Origin: a virus
Length of the DNA: 32,797 nt
Virus record (IMG/VR): IMGVR_UViG_3300021397_000006
Location: 1-32,797 of that record
Strand: one strand, 5' to 3'
Positions 16,233 to 23,690 of this stretch are shown here, piece by piece. Below the pieces are notes generated by a model. The model worked only from the letters and a program-made list of their open reading frames with translations. It had not been told where the DNA came from and ran no database searches. Position numbers and translations under genes: made by a program. Within the stretch, counting starts at the first letter, position 1, and each line of letters opens with the position of its first letter.

Positions 16233-17088
16233 TAGGAAGATACTCAGGAACTCTAGGCTCTTGTTCCACTTTGACTAAGTGCTGAAGACCTGAAGAGTAC
16301 ACAAATGACCTAAGCTCAGGCCAGCATATCTTCTTGAACTCGCAGTAGTTACAGGTAGAACACAGCTTCAGGTTAGCACTGTCTTTGTACTGAGGTACAG
16401 GATCAAGGCGACCTGGAGGGGATGTATCAGCCACCATAGCTTTGATGTCCTCAATCTCCTTAGGCTTGTTCTCAATGTCCTTACTGAAGTCATGTATGTC
16501 TAACAGGATTTCACCTGAGACTTTATCAACGACTAGGAAGGCACCCTTAGTTTTGTCTGTAACTTCTGGGTCATCCTTAGCTGCTGCTACATAGGAAGAA
16601 AGCTGAGAGATATAACCAAAGCTATCTTGCTCCCTTAGATGTCCCTTCTTAAACTTCTGGAAGGAAAAGGGAGAAGCTGACTTAACGTCGATAGTCATAC
16701 CATCTATGACAGCATCCCTATGTCCCCTAATCCCGTACAGCTCCATCTTGCTTTGCTCACCTGTTACAGTGTGTCCAGCAGCCTTAGCTAAGTTAAGGAT
16801 TAGAGATTCAATTATGTCACCAAAGAAGAACTTAAGTAGGTCACTACCTTTGTTGCCGGTGGCTTCCCTTGGTTCGTTAATCTTGTACCAAAGTTTCCTC
16901 TTACATGGTGCGCCAATACCTGACATAGACAACCTAGAACGGTAAGCCTCAGGTTTAGAAAACCTAGAGTTAGAAAGGTCAGCTATCTCCTTGCCTAGCA
17001 TACTAGCAATGTAACTATGCCAACCACCTTTGCCTTTTACAACTGAGTAGATATCACCGACTAAAGTTGTTATTTCCTTCTGAGTCAT
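16216..17088 (-). CDS. Cas4/RecB-like PD-(D/E)XK exonuclease
   Basis: This is a 290-aa protein starting at the ATG at 17086-17088, which has a perfect AGGAGG site seven bases upstream; an ATG six codons earlier lacks one. Nuclease motifs are D125 in GHRDAVI, D134-V-K136 in IDVKS, and Q162-LSS-Y166, the QxxxY motif of RecB-family nucleases. C62 (APCKRKLWY) and the C-terminal cluster C243, C246, C249, C255 suggest a Cas4/AddB-like iron-sulfur cluster. In marine podoviruses this enzyme replaces the T7 gp6 5'-3' exonuclease, which supports recombination and host DNA degradation. It sits between endonuclease I and SSB, as expected. Confidence 0.88.
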   Translation of the reverse strand: MTQKEITTLVGDIYSVVKGKGGWHSYIASMLGKEIADLSNSRFSKPEAYRSRLSMSGIGAPCKRKLWYKINEPREATGNKGSDLLKFFFGDIIESLILNLAKAAGHTVTGEQSKMELYGIRGHRDAVIDGMTIDVKSASPFSFQKFKKGHLREQDSFGYISQLSSYVAAAKDDPEVTDKTKGAFLVVDKVSGEILLDIHDFSKDIENKPKEIEDIKAMVADTSPPGRLDPVPQYKDSANLKLCSTCNYCEFKKICWPELRSFVYSSGLQHLVKVEQEPRVPEYLPNDLQF

Positions 17089-17329
17089 AACTGGCCTCCT
17101 CATCACTGTATGTTTCTAGAAGAGGCCCTTCATCTAAAGCTGAGAAGTGTTCCTCTAGTTTTCTGAAGAGACGGTCAAAAGAAATGTCATAGTCTCTAAT
17201 GATCTTGTCTAGTTTAGCTGCCGAAAAAGTCTCACCCAAACCATCAGCCAATTCACTTAGGTCTTCTAGTTCAGATATTACGTTCCAACAATCTTCAAAT
17301 TCCGTTAGCAGTTTTACATAGTCTGTCAT
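17054..17329 (-). CDS. Hypothetical acidic protein
   Basis: This 91-aa, very acidic protein (MTDYVKLLTEFEDCWNVISE is the start, then SELEDLSELADGL and a DEEASYDSEGNNN tail) is probably all-helical. No family is recognised. It overlaps the exonuclease start by 35 bases, and its last codons contain that gene's ribosome site, which suggests coupling. An SSB-interacting or DNA-mimic role would be guesswork. Confidence 0.6.
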   Translation of the reverse strand: MTDYVKLLTEFEDCWNVISELEDLSELADGLGETFSAAKLDKIIRDYDISFDRLFRKLEEHFSALDEGPLLETYSDEEASYDSEGNNNFSR

Positions 17330-17362
17330 CTAACTATCTTTCTGTTACAAGTTAGACCCAAG

Positions 17363-17399
17363 GTGTAGGCTTGAGCCTAGTTTTAGTTACCTCCTACAC
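17363..17399 (-). promoter_or_regulatory. Alternative hairpins downstream of the SSB gene
   Basis: In the 82-base gap after the SSB gene, two mutually exclusive stems share bases. One is GTGTAGG/CCTACAC (17363-17369 with 17393-17399). The other is TAGGCT/AGCCTA (17366-17371 with 17374-17379). No U-tract follows on the leftward transcript, so this is not a standard terminator; it could be an attenuator or processing site. Confidence 0.35.
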
Positions 17400-17411
17400 A
17401 GGTCAGACACC

Positions 17412-17921
17412 CTAGAAACTAATGCCTGAACTAGAACCACCTTCAGCGTTGTAAGACACTAAGTCTACCACACCTACGGCTTCCAGTGTGATGCTCTCGT
17501 ACATGGAGTTATCTCCCTTGTACACATGGTACTTAATCTTAGCCTTAGTACCATTACCGATTAGACCATCATCTTGGGGGTTCCAAGGTTTAATGTACTG
17601 ACCAATGTTTTCGCTTTCCTCAGCTTTCATTCTGATCTCAGCAGCCTTGTGGTCAAATACAAGAGGTTGAGGAACCCAGCCCTCCCAATTAACCTTAGTG
17701 TGTGGGCGTTTGAACTTAATCTCATAAGAGCCATTGCCCAAGTCTTTAATCCGACTAGCTGGAACCTTAGTGTCCAACAGCTTCTGCTTCTGCTCCTCTG
17801 AGAACGTAGCTACACAGGAGTACTCACCCTCAGGTTTGTACTTAGTGTCCTTATTGAACTCAAAGAGTTTGGCCCATGAGATTTCAGCTTCAATGATACC
17901 AGGGTTGTTAATCTTACCCAT
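17412..17921 (-). CDS. Phage single-stranded DNA-binding protein (T7 gp2.5-like)
   Basis: This 169-aa protein has AAAGGAG before the ATG. The fold pattern (MGKINNPGIIEAEISWAKLF, GEYSCVATFSEEQKQKLLD, then a KxNWEGW strand and VDLVSYNAEGG) fits a gp2.5-type OB-fold. As in T7 gp2.5 the protein ends in phenylalanine (GISF), the residue that contacts polymerase. However, the usual acidic tail is replaced by a Gly/Ser stretch. It would coat single strands and coordinate polymerase and helicase. It has its own candidate promoter and lies directly downstream of the DNA polymerase gene. Confidence 0.8.
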   Translation of the reverse strand: MGKINNPGIIEAEISWAKLFEFNKDTKYKPEGEYSCVATFSEEQKQKLLDTKVPASRIKDLGNGSYEIKFKRPHTKVNWEGWVPQPLVFDHKAAEIRMKAEESENIGQYIKPWNPQDDGLIGNGTKAKIKYHVYKGDNSMYESITLEAVGVVDLVSYNAEGGSSSGISF

Positions 17922-17961
17922 TTGTAGGGTCTCCTTTTGTGGGTTTTAGTTAGGGTTGGAA

Positions 17962-17990
17962 GTCTTATCATGTTTGTTTGTTTGTGTCAA
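17962..17990 (-). promoter_or_regulatory. Leftward sigma70-type promoter for the SSB operon
   Basis: Read leftward, TTGACA (17985-17990) is followed after exactly 17 bases by TAAGAC (17962-17967), with TG one base before the -10, an extended -10. It lies in the short gap between the polymerase stop (17996) and the SSB start (17921), leaving a leader of about 35 bases. Confidence 0.55.
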
Positions 17991-17995
17991 GTGGT

Positions 17996-19894
17996 TCAGT
18001 GAGTTTCTCCCCAGTTTCTTCCGATGTCGCTGCTTCCTGCGAGCGGACAGAAGACTTTGAGTTTATCTCCTGTTGTTTCAATCGAAAGTCTTTGAACAAG
18101 TCCAACTGTTTCGGCTGTTTGTTTGTCACCTCTTACCTCCGTTTGCCATTCATCGTGAGGCCATGTCACTAGCTTGTAGTCTATGCCTCTGTCATCTAGC
18201 TGCTTAGTCCAAAGCAGTGCTGAGTGTTTCATCACAACTGCCTCACCATTCTGTAGCATACCAGCTAGGGTCTTATGCTGAGATGGTGTCTTAACTTTCC
18301 TTCCGTCTAGTCCAATGAAGTATCCTTTGGCTGCGGCCTTAGGGACAAGTTCATTCTTAAGTTCAGCTAAGCCTGAGATAGACTGAGTGAAGTTCTCAAC
18401 TGCCTGTCCAGCTTCTCTGGTATTGACCTTAAGTATCTCAGCTATCTTACCTACGCCTGCCCCAAGGAGGAACGCATAGATGAAGGTCTTAGCCATGTCT
18501 CTAGTTATGTGGCTCATGCCTAAGGCTTTGCGGTTTACGTTGTGGATGTCAGTTTCGTCCTCCTTCTTACCTGATACGATAGCCTCAACATACTCCTCTG
18601 AGTTCATTAGATGAGCAAGAACCCTGAGTTGGATGCCCTCAGCATCAGTACCAACAAGATAACAATCACTAGGCACCCTAAAAAGGGATCGTAGTCTGCC
18701 ATCGTATGTGTCCTTCACTTGGTCAACAACTGACTTAGGTTCCCCGTGGAACATAGCCGGGATGTTGGCTTGGTTGGGGGCTGAGTGAGCCATACGTCCA
18801 GTCCATGCACCTATGTGTTGGAACCTTCCGTGTATCCTGCCGTCATTAGTTCTAGCCTCGCAGCCTATCCACTCTTCTAAGGAAGACCTACGTCCTTCCA
18901 GAGTAAGCCACTCAGCAAGCCCCTTAGCCCCCTCAGGAGCGGTACTAGGTAGGGTAGCTAAGTTGGTTTCGTTACACATCCAACCGTACCTTCTGAACCT
19001 TTCTTCCTTCTCAGGTATGTCTTGTCCATCCCTAAGGTACAAGATGTGTCCTTTGGTTTTGTCAGTAGGTTCCCAACCAGCTTCCCAAAGACGTTCTATT
19101 CTGTCTTTCGGACTACCCGGCTTAAACCTGACCCAATCGTAACAAAGAAGTTTCTCATCCTTAACCTCAGTTTTAGGATAGCTACCTCTAGCCTTAAGCA
19201 CAGAAGCGACAGACGTACCATCTTTCTTTCTCCTATCTTTTAGTTCGTTGACTACCTCAAGTTTAGGTGGGAAGTCTACTTGAAACCTAGCTTCAAGGTT
19301 AGCCATACGAGATTGAACTTCAGACAGACACACTAAGGCTTCTTCCTTGTTGAAGTCGAAACCATTTTCGTGCATCTTCTGACACAGCCTTTGGATACTG
19401 TGTTCTGTACCTAAGCCTGGAGCATTCAACTCAGGCAGGAACTTCTTGTAGAGCCTAACGGTTATGTCTACGTCATTCCTACAGTAGTCTAGCATCTCAT
19501 GGCTTAGGTCTGAGAAGTCTTTGAAGTTGCCTTTGTGTAACCCCAACCTCCTGCCCCAGTACTCTAAGCTGTGCCTACCTTTGACACCTTTGAGCGGTTC
19601 GTTCTCGTAGTTCAAGAACCTACTGACTACCAGAGTGTCTAGCACTTTATCCTCAGGTATGACAGGACCAAGCAGTTTGTTGACTACAGGAACATCGAAC
19701 TGAATGCCGTTGTGGAATACGAAACGATCCACAGTTGCACAATAGTCGGTGAACCTTTGCTTTTCAGCTTCTGACTTGTCAACGTAGGTGAATTGATCCT
19801 GCTCACCTGTGCTAACGTCCTCAGTGCAGATGCACCAAATACAGGTGGCGTTTAGGTCGTCTGTTTCTATGTCCATAGCTACGACCTTAGTCAT
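17996..19894 (-). CDS. Family A DNA polymerase with 3'-5' exonuclease domain (T7 gp5-like)
   Basis: This is a 632-aa protein starting at the ATG at 19892-19894, four bases after the helicase stop; a TTG 15 bases upstream is the alternative. The proofreading domain has D8/E10 in AMDIETD (Exo I), HNGIQFDVPVV (Exo II) and YCRNDVDIT (Exo III). Polymerase motif A is VGTDAEGIQLRVLAH (about 413-427), motif B is RDMAKTFIYAFLLGAG (about 464-479), and motif C is PHDEW (about 575). The E. coli 762 position is tyrosine, as in T7. The position equivalent to Y766 (T7 Y530) is leucine instead of tyrosine. It replicates phage DNA with the adjacent primase-helicase. Confidence 0.96.
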   Translation of the reverse strand: MTKVVAMDIETDDLNATCIWCICTEDVSTGEQDQFTYVDKSEAEKQRFTDYCATVDRFVFHNGIQFDVPVVNKLLGPVIPEDKVLDTLVVSRFLNYENEPLKGVKGRHSLEYWGRRLGLHKGNFKDFSDLSHEMLDYCRNDVDITVRLYKKFLPELNAPGLGTEHSIQRLCQKMHENGFDFNKEEALVCLSEVQSRMANLEARFQVDFPPKLEVVNELKDRRKKDGTSVASVLKARGSYPKTEVKDEKLLCYDWVRFKPGSPKDRIERLWEAGWEPTDKTKGHILYLRDGQDIPEKEERFRRYGWMCNETNLATLPSTAPEGAKGLAEWLTLEGRRSSLEEWIGCEARTNDGRIHGRFQHIGAWTGRMAHSAPNQANIPAMFHGEPKSVVDQVKDTYDGRLRSLFRVPSDCYLVGTDAEGIQLRVLAHLMNSEEYVEAIVSGKKEDETDIHNVNRKALGMSHITRDMAKTFIYAFLLGAGVGKIAEILKVNTREAGQAVENFTQSISGLAELKNELVPKAAAKGYFIGLDGRKVKTPSQHKTLAGMLQNGEAVVMKHSALLWTKQLDDRGIDYKLVTWPHDEWQTEVRGDKQTAETVGLVQRLSIETTGDKLKVFCPLAGSSDIGRNWGETH

Positions 19895-19898
19895 ATTC

Positions 19899-21551
19899 TT
19901 AAGCCTCAAAGGATGAAGGGTGTGTCTCAGACAGAGTAAAGCTATCTGGATCGAATAGCAACTGACCTCCGAAACCTGTAGTGCCTGCCGGTCGGTTCTT
20001 AATGACAGTCAGGGTGGTTGTGTTGCGCTCAGTGTCTGACTCAGCGAACTTATCCCTAGACAGTTTGACAACCACTGAGGCTCTCTTACCGATCATACGA
20101 CAGTCTCTAATCTGACCTTCGTCATTCTCATGGGCAATCGTTATGATCCCTACGTTCAGTTCGGTAGCCAGCCTAGCTAACTTAGTTGATAACTCAGACA
20201 GGAACTGTTCAAGCGTACCATCACCGTGCTTGGAATAACCTAAGTCTTGGATAGGTTCAAAGAAGATGTACTTACATTCACAGGCTGTAGCAAAGAACCT
20301 AATCCTGTCCAGCAGCTCCATAGGATCATCGTCTACACCCATAGTGAACTGGTATAGCATCCCATTCTTAGTTAGTGACGTAATGCTGCCCTCTACCTCC
20401 TTGTCCATAGCGTGAGCCTCAACTAAGTCCTTCCTAGTTAGGTTCAAACCTAAGTCGTAGGATACTAAGCCTAATAGGGACCGACGCTTGCTCTCTTCGT
20501 TGTGCCAGATAGCGATAGGTACATCTGCGTGGTTCAGTAGGATGTTGTACTCTAAGAACCGCATGAACTCCGTCTTACCTATGCCCTCAGGTGCCTGAAA
20601 GATAGTGAAGTGACCCTGCATTAGCCCCAAGATGGTCTGATCCAAAGCCTCAATGCCTGTAGGTAGGTACTTACTGTCTTCCCCTTCGTTGTAGATACTA
20701 AGGAACTGGTCGGTGGTATTAAATACGTTCTCAGGTGTGTACTTGTTGGCGTTCCACCAAGCGTTCCTGTAGTCGTACTCAGCTCCGTCCTGTAGGAACT
20801 CATTGGCGTCCTTGTACTTGTCATGTGACACACGATAGATACGGTTAGGGAATAAGGCACACAGCTTAGCTGCTACTGCATCACTCTTACCGTCACTGTC
20901 GAAAGACACATAGATTTTATCGAAGGATGCCAACCAATCCTTACACTTCTCAAACAACCTACGACTTGGGTTAGCTGAAGGGAGTGACACAACTGGGTAC
21001 TTAGAACCTAGCATCTGGAAGGCTGACATAGCATCAACCTCACCTTCAGTTATCGTGCAAGCCTTAGCTGATCCTGCGTTGAACTTATCCATCCCGAATA
21101 GTTCGTCTGACTTGAAACCTCTGTCAGCCTTAAAGAATTTAGGTAGTGTCCTAATCTTCCTACCTCCACCGGGGTAAGGATAGAACTGTTCGACACTGAC
21201 ACCCTCAGAATTAACTGAAGTCTCCACCTCGTATGTCTTCATGGTAGCCTCAGTGATACCTCTGTCAGCCTTGTAAGCCTTAGTGGTATTGATGCTGAAG
21301 ACGTTTGCTTGTTGTTGCATGTAGTCAGTCCCTTCAGTTGGCTGTTGTTTACGAAAGATGCTTTGAGTATCCTTCGTTTTGTATTTCGTAGGGTATTCTA
21401 CAAGGAAGTGATCCTCATATTCAACCCCTTTCTTTGGGTAACCATTACTACAGGAGTGACAATTCCCTATCCCCTTTTCTGTGTGAAAGCTGAAGGCATC
21501 ACTTGACCCACAACCTGGGTAAGGACATGGCTTGTGAATTAGCTGAGGCAT
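19899..21551 (-). CDS. DNA primase-helicase (T7 gp4-like)
   Basis: This is a 550-aa bifunctional protein. An N-terminal zinc ribbon has C9, C14, C31 and C34. The TOPRIM primase core has TEGEVDAM (about 168-175) and VSFDSDGKSD (about 220). The RecA-like helicase domain starts near residue 290, with Walker A APEGIGKT (about 319-326), a Walker-B-like YIFFEPIQD, an IITIAHEND switch and a conserved Arg in NRPAG. Length and order match T7 gp4. It unwinds DNA and lays down primers for the downstream polymerase. Its ATG follows a copy of the 20-nt dyad motif, whose AAGGAAGG end also serves as ribosome site. Confidence 0.96.
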   Translation of the reverse strand: MPQLIHKPCPYPGCGSSDAFSFHTEKGIGNCHSCSNGYPKKGVEYEDHFLVEYPTKYKTKDTQSIFRKQQPTEGTDYMQQQANVFSINTTKAYKADRGITEATMKTYEVETSVNSEGVSVEQFYPYPGGGRKIRTLPKFFKADRGFKSDELFGMDKFNAGSAKACTITEGEVDAMSAFQMLGSKYPVVSLPSANPSRRLFEKCKDWLASFDKIYVSFDSDGKSDAVAAKLCALFPNRIYRVSHDKYKDANEFLQDGAEYDYRNAWWNANKYTPENVFNTTDQFLSIYNEGEDSKYLPTGIEALDQTILGLMQGHFTIFQAPEGIGKTEFMRFLEYNILLNHADVPIAIWHNEESKRRSLLGLVSYDLGLNLTRKDLVEAHAMDKEVEGSITSLTKNGMLYQFTMGVDDDPMELLDRIRFFATACECKYIFFEPIQDLGYSKHGDGTLEQFLSELSTKLARLATELNVGIITIAHENDEGQIRDCRMIGKRASVVVKLSRDKFAESDTERNTTTLTVIKNRPAGTTGFGGQLLFDPDSFTLSETHPSSFEA

Positions 21552-21563
21552 TGTAAGTTCCTT

Positions 21564-21583
21564 CCTTAGGATATCCTTAGTAT
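21564..21583 (-). promoter_or_regulatory. 20-nt dyad motif, copy 1 (primase-helicase leader)
   Basis: Read leftward it is ATACTAAGGATATCCTAAGG, ending 12 bases before the primase-helicase ATG. Its core AGGATATCCT is a perfect 10-bp palindrome. It is identical over all 20 bases to the copy before terS. Confidence 0.85.
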
Positions 21584-21615
21584 ATAACTATCATATGTTA
21601 TATAGTAGTTATATT

Positions 21616-21635
21616 ACTTAGGATATCCTTAGTAT
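21616..21635 (-). promoter_or_regulatory. 20-nt dyad motif, copy 2
   Basis: Read leftward it is ATACTAAGGATATCCTAAGT, 19 of 20 bases identical to copy 1, and 52 bases further upstream in the same orientation. Confidence 0.85.
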
Positions 21636-21692
21636 GGTTAAGAGAGTGGGGTCTTGGTCAACCTCTGTCAAGGGTTAGAAGTGAAATAAATC

Positions 21693-21706
21693 TGTGGATA
21701 ACCACA
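21693..21706. promoter_or_regulatory. DnaA-box-like palindrome
   Basis: TGTGGATAACCACA contains a perfect TTATCCACA on the minus strand (21693-21701), the consensus bacterial DnaA box. The whole 14 bases are also an inverted repeat (TGTGG/CCACA). It lies beside an AT-rich stretch; only one clear box is present. Confidence 0.5.
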
Positions 21707-21767
21707 ATGATTAAATCAAATCTAATTAGACAGGCTAGGAATACAACTGTAGATAGTAGATCAGTAT

Positions 21768-21962
21768 TCATAGTTGACCTGCATCTACCCATTGGTTCCT
21801 AGTTGCATGGAGGTAGGTAATCTTAGCTGCGCTTGCCAGCATAGCCCACTCCCAATACTTAAGTTCGAACTCCTTCTTGTTCTGCATGAGGTGGTCTCTG
21901 TAGTTAAACCAATTCTGAAGGTCTGCCTCTACCTCCTTGAGACTGTTATATTCTTTGGGCAT
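21768..21962 (-). CDS. Hypothetical small helical protein
   Basis: This 64-aa protein starts MPKEYNSLKEVEADLQNWFN and looks like two amphipathic helices with aromatic residues (WFNYRDHL and YWEWAMLASAAK). Its ATG shares a base with the dUTPase stop (TAATG), so it is coupled to dut. No family is recognised. Confidence 0.65.
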   Translation of the reverse strand: MPKEYNSLKEVEADLQNWFNYRDHLMQNKKEFELKYWEWAMLASAAKITYLHATRNQWVDAGQL

Positions 21963-22417
21963 TAGGATGTACCTCCTGTAGAGCCTAAGCCTCCTGTGCC
22001 TCTATCTGTGTCATCAGTATCGAAGGTATCTACAATGTTAAGGCTAGTCCTCTCTACTTTGTGGAATACCATCTGCGCTATCCTGTCCCCAGGTTTGACA
22101 CTAAAAGGTGAGCGACTTAAGTTATGCATGATAACCTTAATCTCTCCCCTGTAGTCAGCATCTAAGATACCTGGGGCGTTGCTTACGAAGACACCTTTCT
22201 TAGCGGCTAAGCCTGACCTGCTACAGACCATAGCACACATGTCTTCTGGCATCCTCATTTGGAAACCACAGCCTACTACTCCTGTCTCGTTAGGGAACAG
22301 CACAAGAGACTGGCTAGCATACAGGTCATAGCCAGCAGCCTGAGATGATCCTTTGGTTGGCACCTTAGAATGCTTATGCATTAGGTGTACTTGAATACCT
22401 TGGTATAGATCAGTCAT
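21962..22417 (-). CDS. dut: dUTP diphosphatase (trimeric dUTPase)
   Basis: This 151-aa protein hydrolyses dUTP to dUMP and pyrophosphate, which keeps uracil out of DNA and feeds ThyX. All five motifs are present: AGYDLYAS (I), SRSGLA (II), GILDADYRGEI (III, with the catalytic Asp), GDRIAQMV (IV) and the flexible C-terminal RGTGGLGSTG (V). The length is typical of homotrimeric enzymes. It overlaps its upstream neighbour by eight bases and its downstream neighbour by one. Confidence 0.96.
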   Translation of the reverse strand: MTDLYQGIQVHLMHKHSKVPTKGSSQAAGYDLYASQSLVLFPNETGVVGCGFQMRMPEDMCAMVCSRSGLAAKKGVFVSNAPGILDADYRGEIKVIMHNLSRSPFSVKPGDRIAQMVFHKVERTSLNIVDTFDTDDTDRGTGGLGSTGGTS

Positions 22418-22631
22418 TGGGGTTGTCCTGTAGGGGTCTGTAGATTGTGTCTTTGTTCATGGCTAAGGTTCTGTCCACCTGCTTCGTTGTTAGGAGTTGG
22501 TATGAACCTTCGATAGCCCATAGGTTCTCAGCTATCCAATTGTCCCTATGCCCCTTAGATTGGAACTTGTAGACTACATCCTTGTCTAAGCCTTTGACTA
22601 AGACAAACCTAGCTTTTCTGGGTTGGTTCAT
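22410..22631 (-). CDS. Hypothetical protein
   Basis: This 73-aa protein starts MNQPRKARFVLVKGLDKDVV. It is basic at the N-terminus with a mixed alpha/beta pattern (KFQSKGHRDNWIAENL, then VDRTLAMNKDTIYRPLQDN). No family is recognised. It overlaps dUTPase by eight bases and its upstream neighbour by four (ATGA), and so belongs to the same operon. Confidence 0.6.
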   Translation of the reverse strand: MNQPRKARFVLVKGLDKDVVYKFQSKGHRDNWIAENLWAIEGSYQLLTTKQVDRTLAMNKDTIYRPLQDNPND

Positions 22632-22831
22632 CGGTTCATCCTTCCGTTCACTCTGTTAGCTAACTTGTCTAAGGTATCCCCCGGCAGCCCTTTGGTCCAC
22701 CATGTGTACCCACCTTGCGTAGGGTAGGTGACTGCAATAGACCAAGCGTCGTCCTCCTGATCCCTCGTAATGGACATGTCTCCACCTTTCTTCTGGATTA
22801 GATATGCTAGGGTTTCTACTGATTTACCCAC
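22628..22831 (-). CDS. Hypothetical small protein
   Basis: This 67-aa protein starts MGKSVETLAYLIQKKGGDMS, with a central WSIAVTYPTQGGYTWWTKGLPG strand pair and a C-terminal helix. No family is recognised. The four-base and eight-base overlaps with its neighbours support expression from the dut-containing operon. Confidence 0.55.
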   Translation of the reverse strand: MGKSVETLAYLIQKKGGDMSITRDQEDDAWSIAVTYPTQGGYTWWTKGLPGDTLDKLANRVNGRMNR

Positions 22832-23180
22832 TGGATTTAACTCCTCTTCCTGTTGCTTGACCCTTTCGGATTAGGCCTGTGATAGTCCTGTTGACGTTAG
22901 GATAGTGTAGCATCCAATGGCACTCATTGTCGATGACATCAAAGCTGAATTGCCTGCCTGCCTTGTAGTTATTTTCGTAGAACCCTTCAGCTACCTTATC
23001 TAGTGGCTTGTCTGCATCGTCTAGGAAGTTATGGCTGTGGCTCAGCTTTCCTAGGTAGTTGTGTTTCTTTTTACCTTTCTTCTTGTCGGGTCTGTTTATA
23101 AAGACTGCCCAAGACCGTTGCTTAGGTCTGATCCAGTCACTACCTTGCAGGTGAGACACAATGTTCTGGAAGTTTGGCAT
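22824..23180 (-). CDS. Hypothetical protein
   Basis: This 118-aa protein starts MPNFQNIVSHLQGSDWIRPK. It has a Lys-rich loop (DKKKGKKKHNYLGKL), then HSHNFLDDADKP, and a basic C-terminus (RKGQATGRGVKSSG). The pattern suggests a small nucleic-acid-associated protein, but no domain is recognised. It overlaps the upstream gene's stop by one base (TAATG). Confidence 0.58.
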   Translation of the reverse strand: MPNFQNIVSHLQGSDWIRPKQRSWAVFINRPDKKKGKKKHNYLGKLSHSHNFLDDADKPLDKVAEGFYENNYKAGRQFSFDVIDNECHWMLHYPNVNRTITGLIRKGQATGRGVKSSG

Positions 23181-23365
23181 TAGTCCGCAGCCTCCCGTAG
23201 GTTTATCCTTAGATTGTCAGCATCGTCTGCGAACAGGGTCAGAGTGAAGGTTAGCCCTTCGGTTGTCTTTATCTGTATGTCCCTCCACGTTGCACACTTC
23301 TCTGAACTTACGGATTTAAGTTTGATGGATGACACACCGTGGATGCTCATGCTGCTTATGCTCAT
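23180..23365 (-). CDS. Hypothetical small beta-rich protein
   Basis: This 61-aa protein starts MSISSMSIHGVSSIKLKSVS; beta strands are suggested by IQIKTTEGLTFTLTLFADD. GGAG lies nine bases upstream of the ATG at 23363-23365, which favours this start over the internal ATG five codons later. Function is unknown. Confidence 0.5.
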   Translation of the reverse strand: MSISSMSIHGVSSIKLKSVSSEKCATWRDIQIKTTEGLTFTLTLFADDADNLRINLREAAD

Positions 23366-23369
23366 AGTC

Positions 23370-23534
23370 TTACACTCCTTCTTCTGGGTCTACTTCGTTC
23401 AAACCTGTGCCGTCACAGTCATAGCATTCAACTATGCGGCTCTTGATGTAACCACCATGGCTCCAGTCAGATACAGGCGTTTCTACCTCTACCTCACCTG
23501 AGCCATAGCACTCAGCACATTCACTCTGTCTCAT
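23370..23534 (-). CDS. 54-aa DnaJ-type zinc-finger protein
   Basis: This short ORF encodes two CxxCxGxG-like motifs: CAECYGSGEV (C6, C9) and CYDCDGTGL (C37, C40), separated by about 28 residues. Two such motifs together form one zinc site, as half of the DnaJ cysteine-rich domain does. There is no J domain. Phages often carry such mini-proteins of unknown role; chaperone-like or RNA-binding use is possible. It lies four bases before the next start and follows a membrane peptide gene with a 14-base overlap. Confidence 0.65.
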   Translation of the reverse strand: MRQSECAECYGSGEVEVETPVSDWSHGGYIKSRIVECYDCDGTGLNEVDPEEGV

Positions 23535-23685
23535 TACCCGCACCTTTCTCTTTCTCTTTCCTTAGTGTCTCTTCGTACCACGTTGGCAGTTGGATTAGAA
23601 GATGCGTCCATGCGGCGGCCAATGCTATAGCACCTGCGAAGAATGCTATGCATATGACCCACGACACTACGTCTATGATGTCCAT
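23521..23685 (-). CDS. 54-aa single-TM membrane peptide
   Basis: The ATG at 23683-23685 opens MDIIDVVSWVICIAFFAGAI, with one transmembrane helix (about residues 5-31) followed by a charged cytoplasmic-type tail (YEETLRKEKEKGAGNETE). A competing out-of-frame ORF here (23534-23716) has poor composition. The clear TM-plus-tail design and a start six bases after the upstream stop favour this frame. A pinholin- or accessory-type role is conceivable but not shown. Confidence 0.5.
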   Translation of the reverse strand: MDIIDVVSWVICIAFFAGAIALAAAWTHLLIQLPTWYEETLRKEKEKGAGNETE

Positions 23686-23690
23686 TGTTT

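Larger units (their letters stand above)
21552..21767. promoter_or_regulatory. AT-rich leader/control region upstream of the primase-helicase gene
   Basis: This 216-base noncoding gap holds two direct copies of the 20-nt motif 52 bases apart, an intervening 9-bp inverted repeat (ATATAACTA 21582-21590 / TAGTTATAT 21606-21614), and a DnaA-box-like palindrome. A leftward TTGACA at 21666-21671 lacks a good -10 at 17 bases. It is a candidate operator/promoter or secondary origin. Confidence 0.6.

Noticed and set aside
16216-17106. Cas4-like gene as evidence of a CRISPR adaptation system
   Set aside because: There are no Cas1/Cas2 genes or array; Cas4/RecB-like nucleases commonly serve as the recombination exonuclease in podovirus replication operons.
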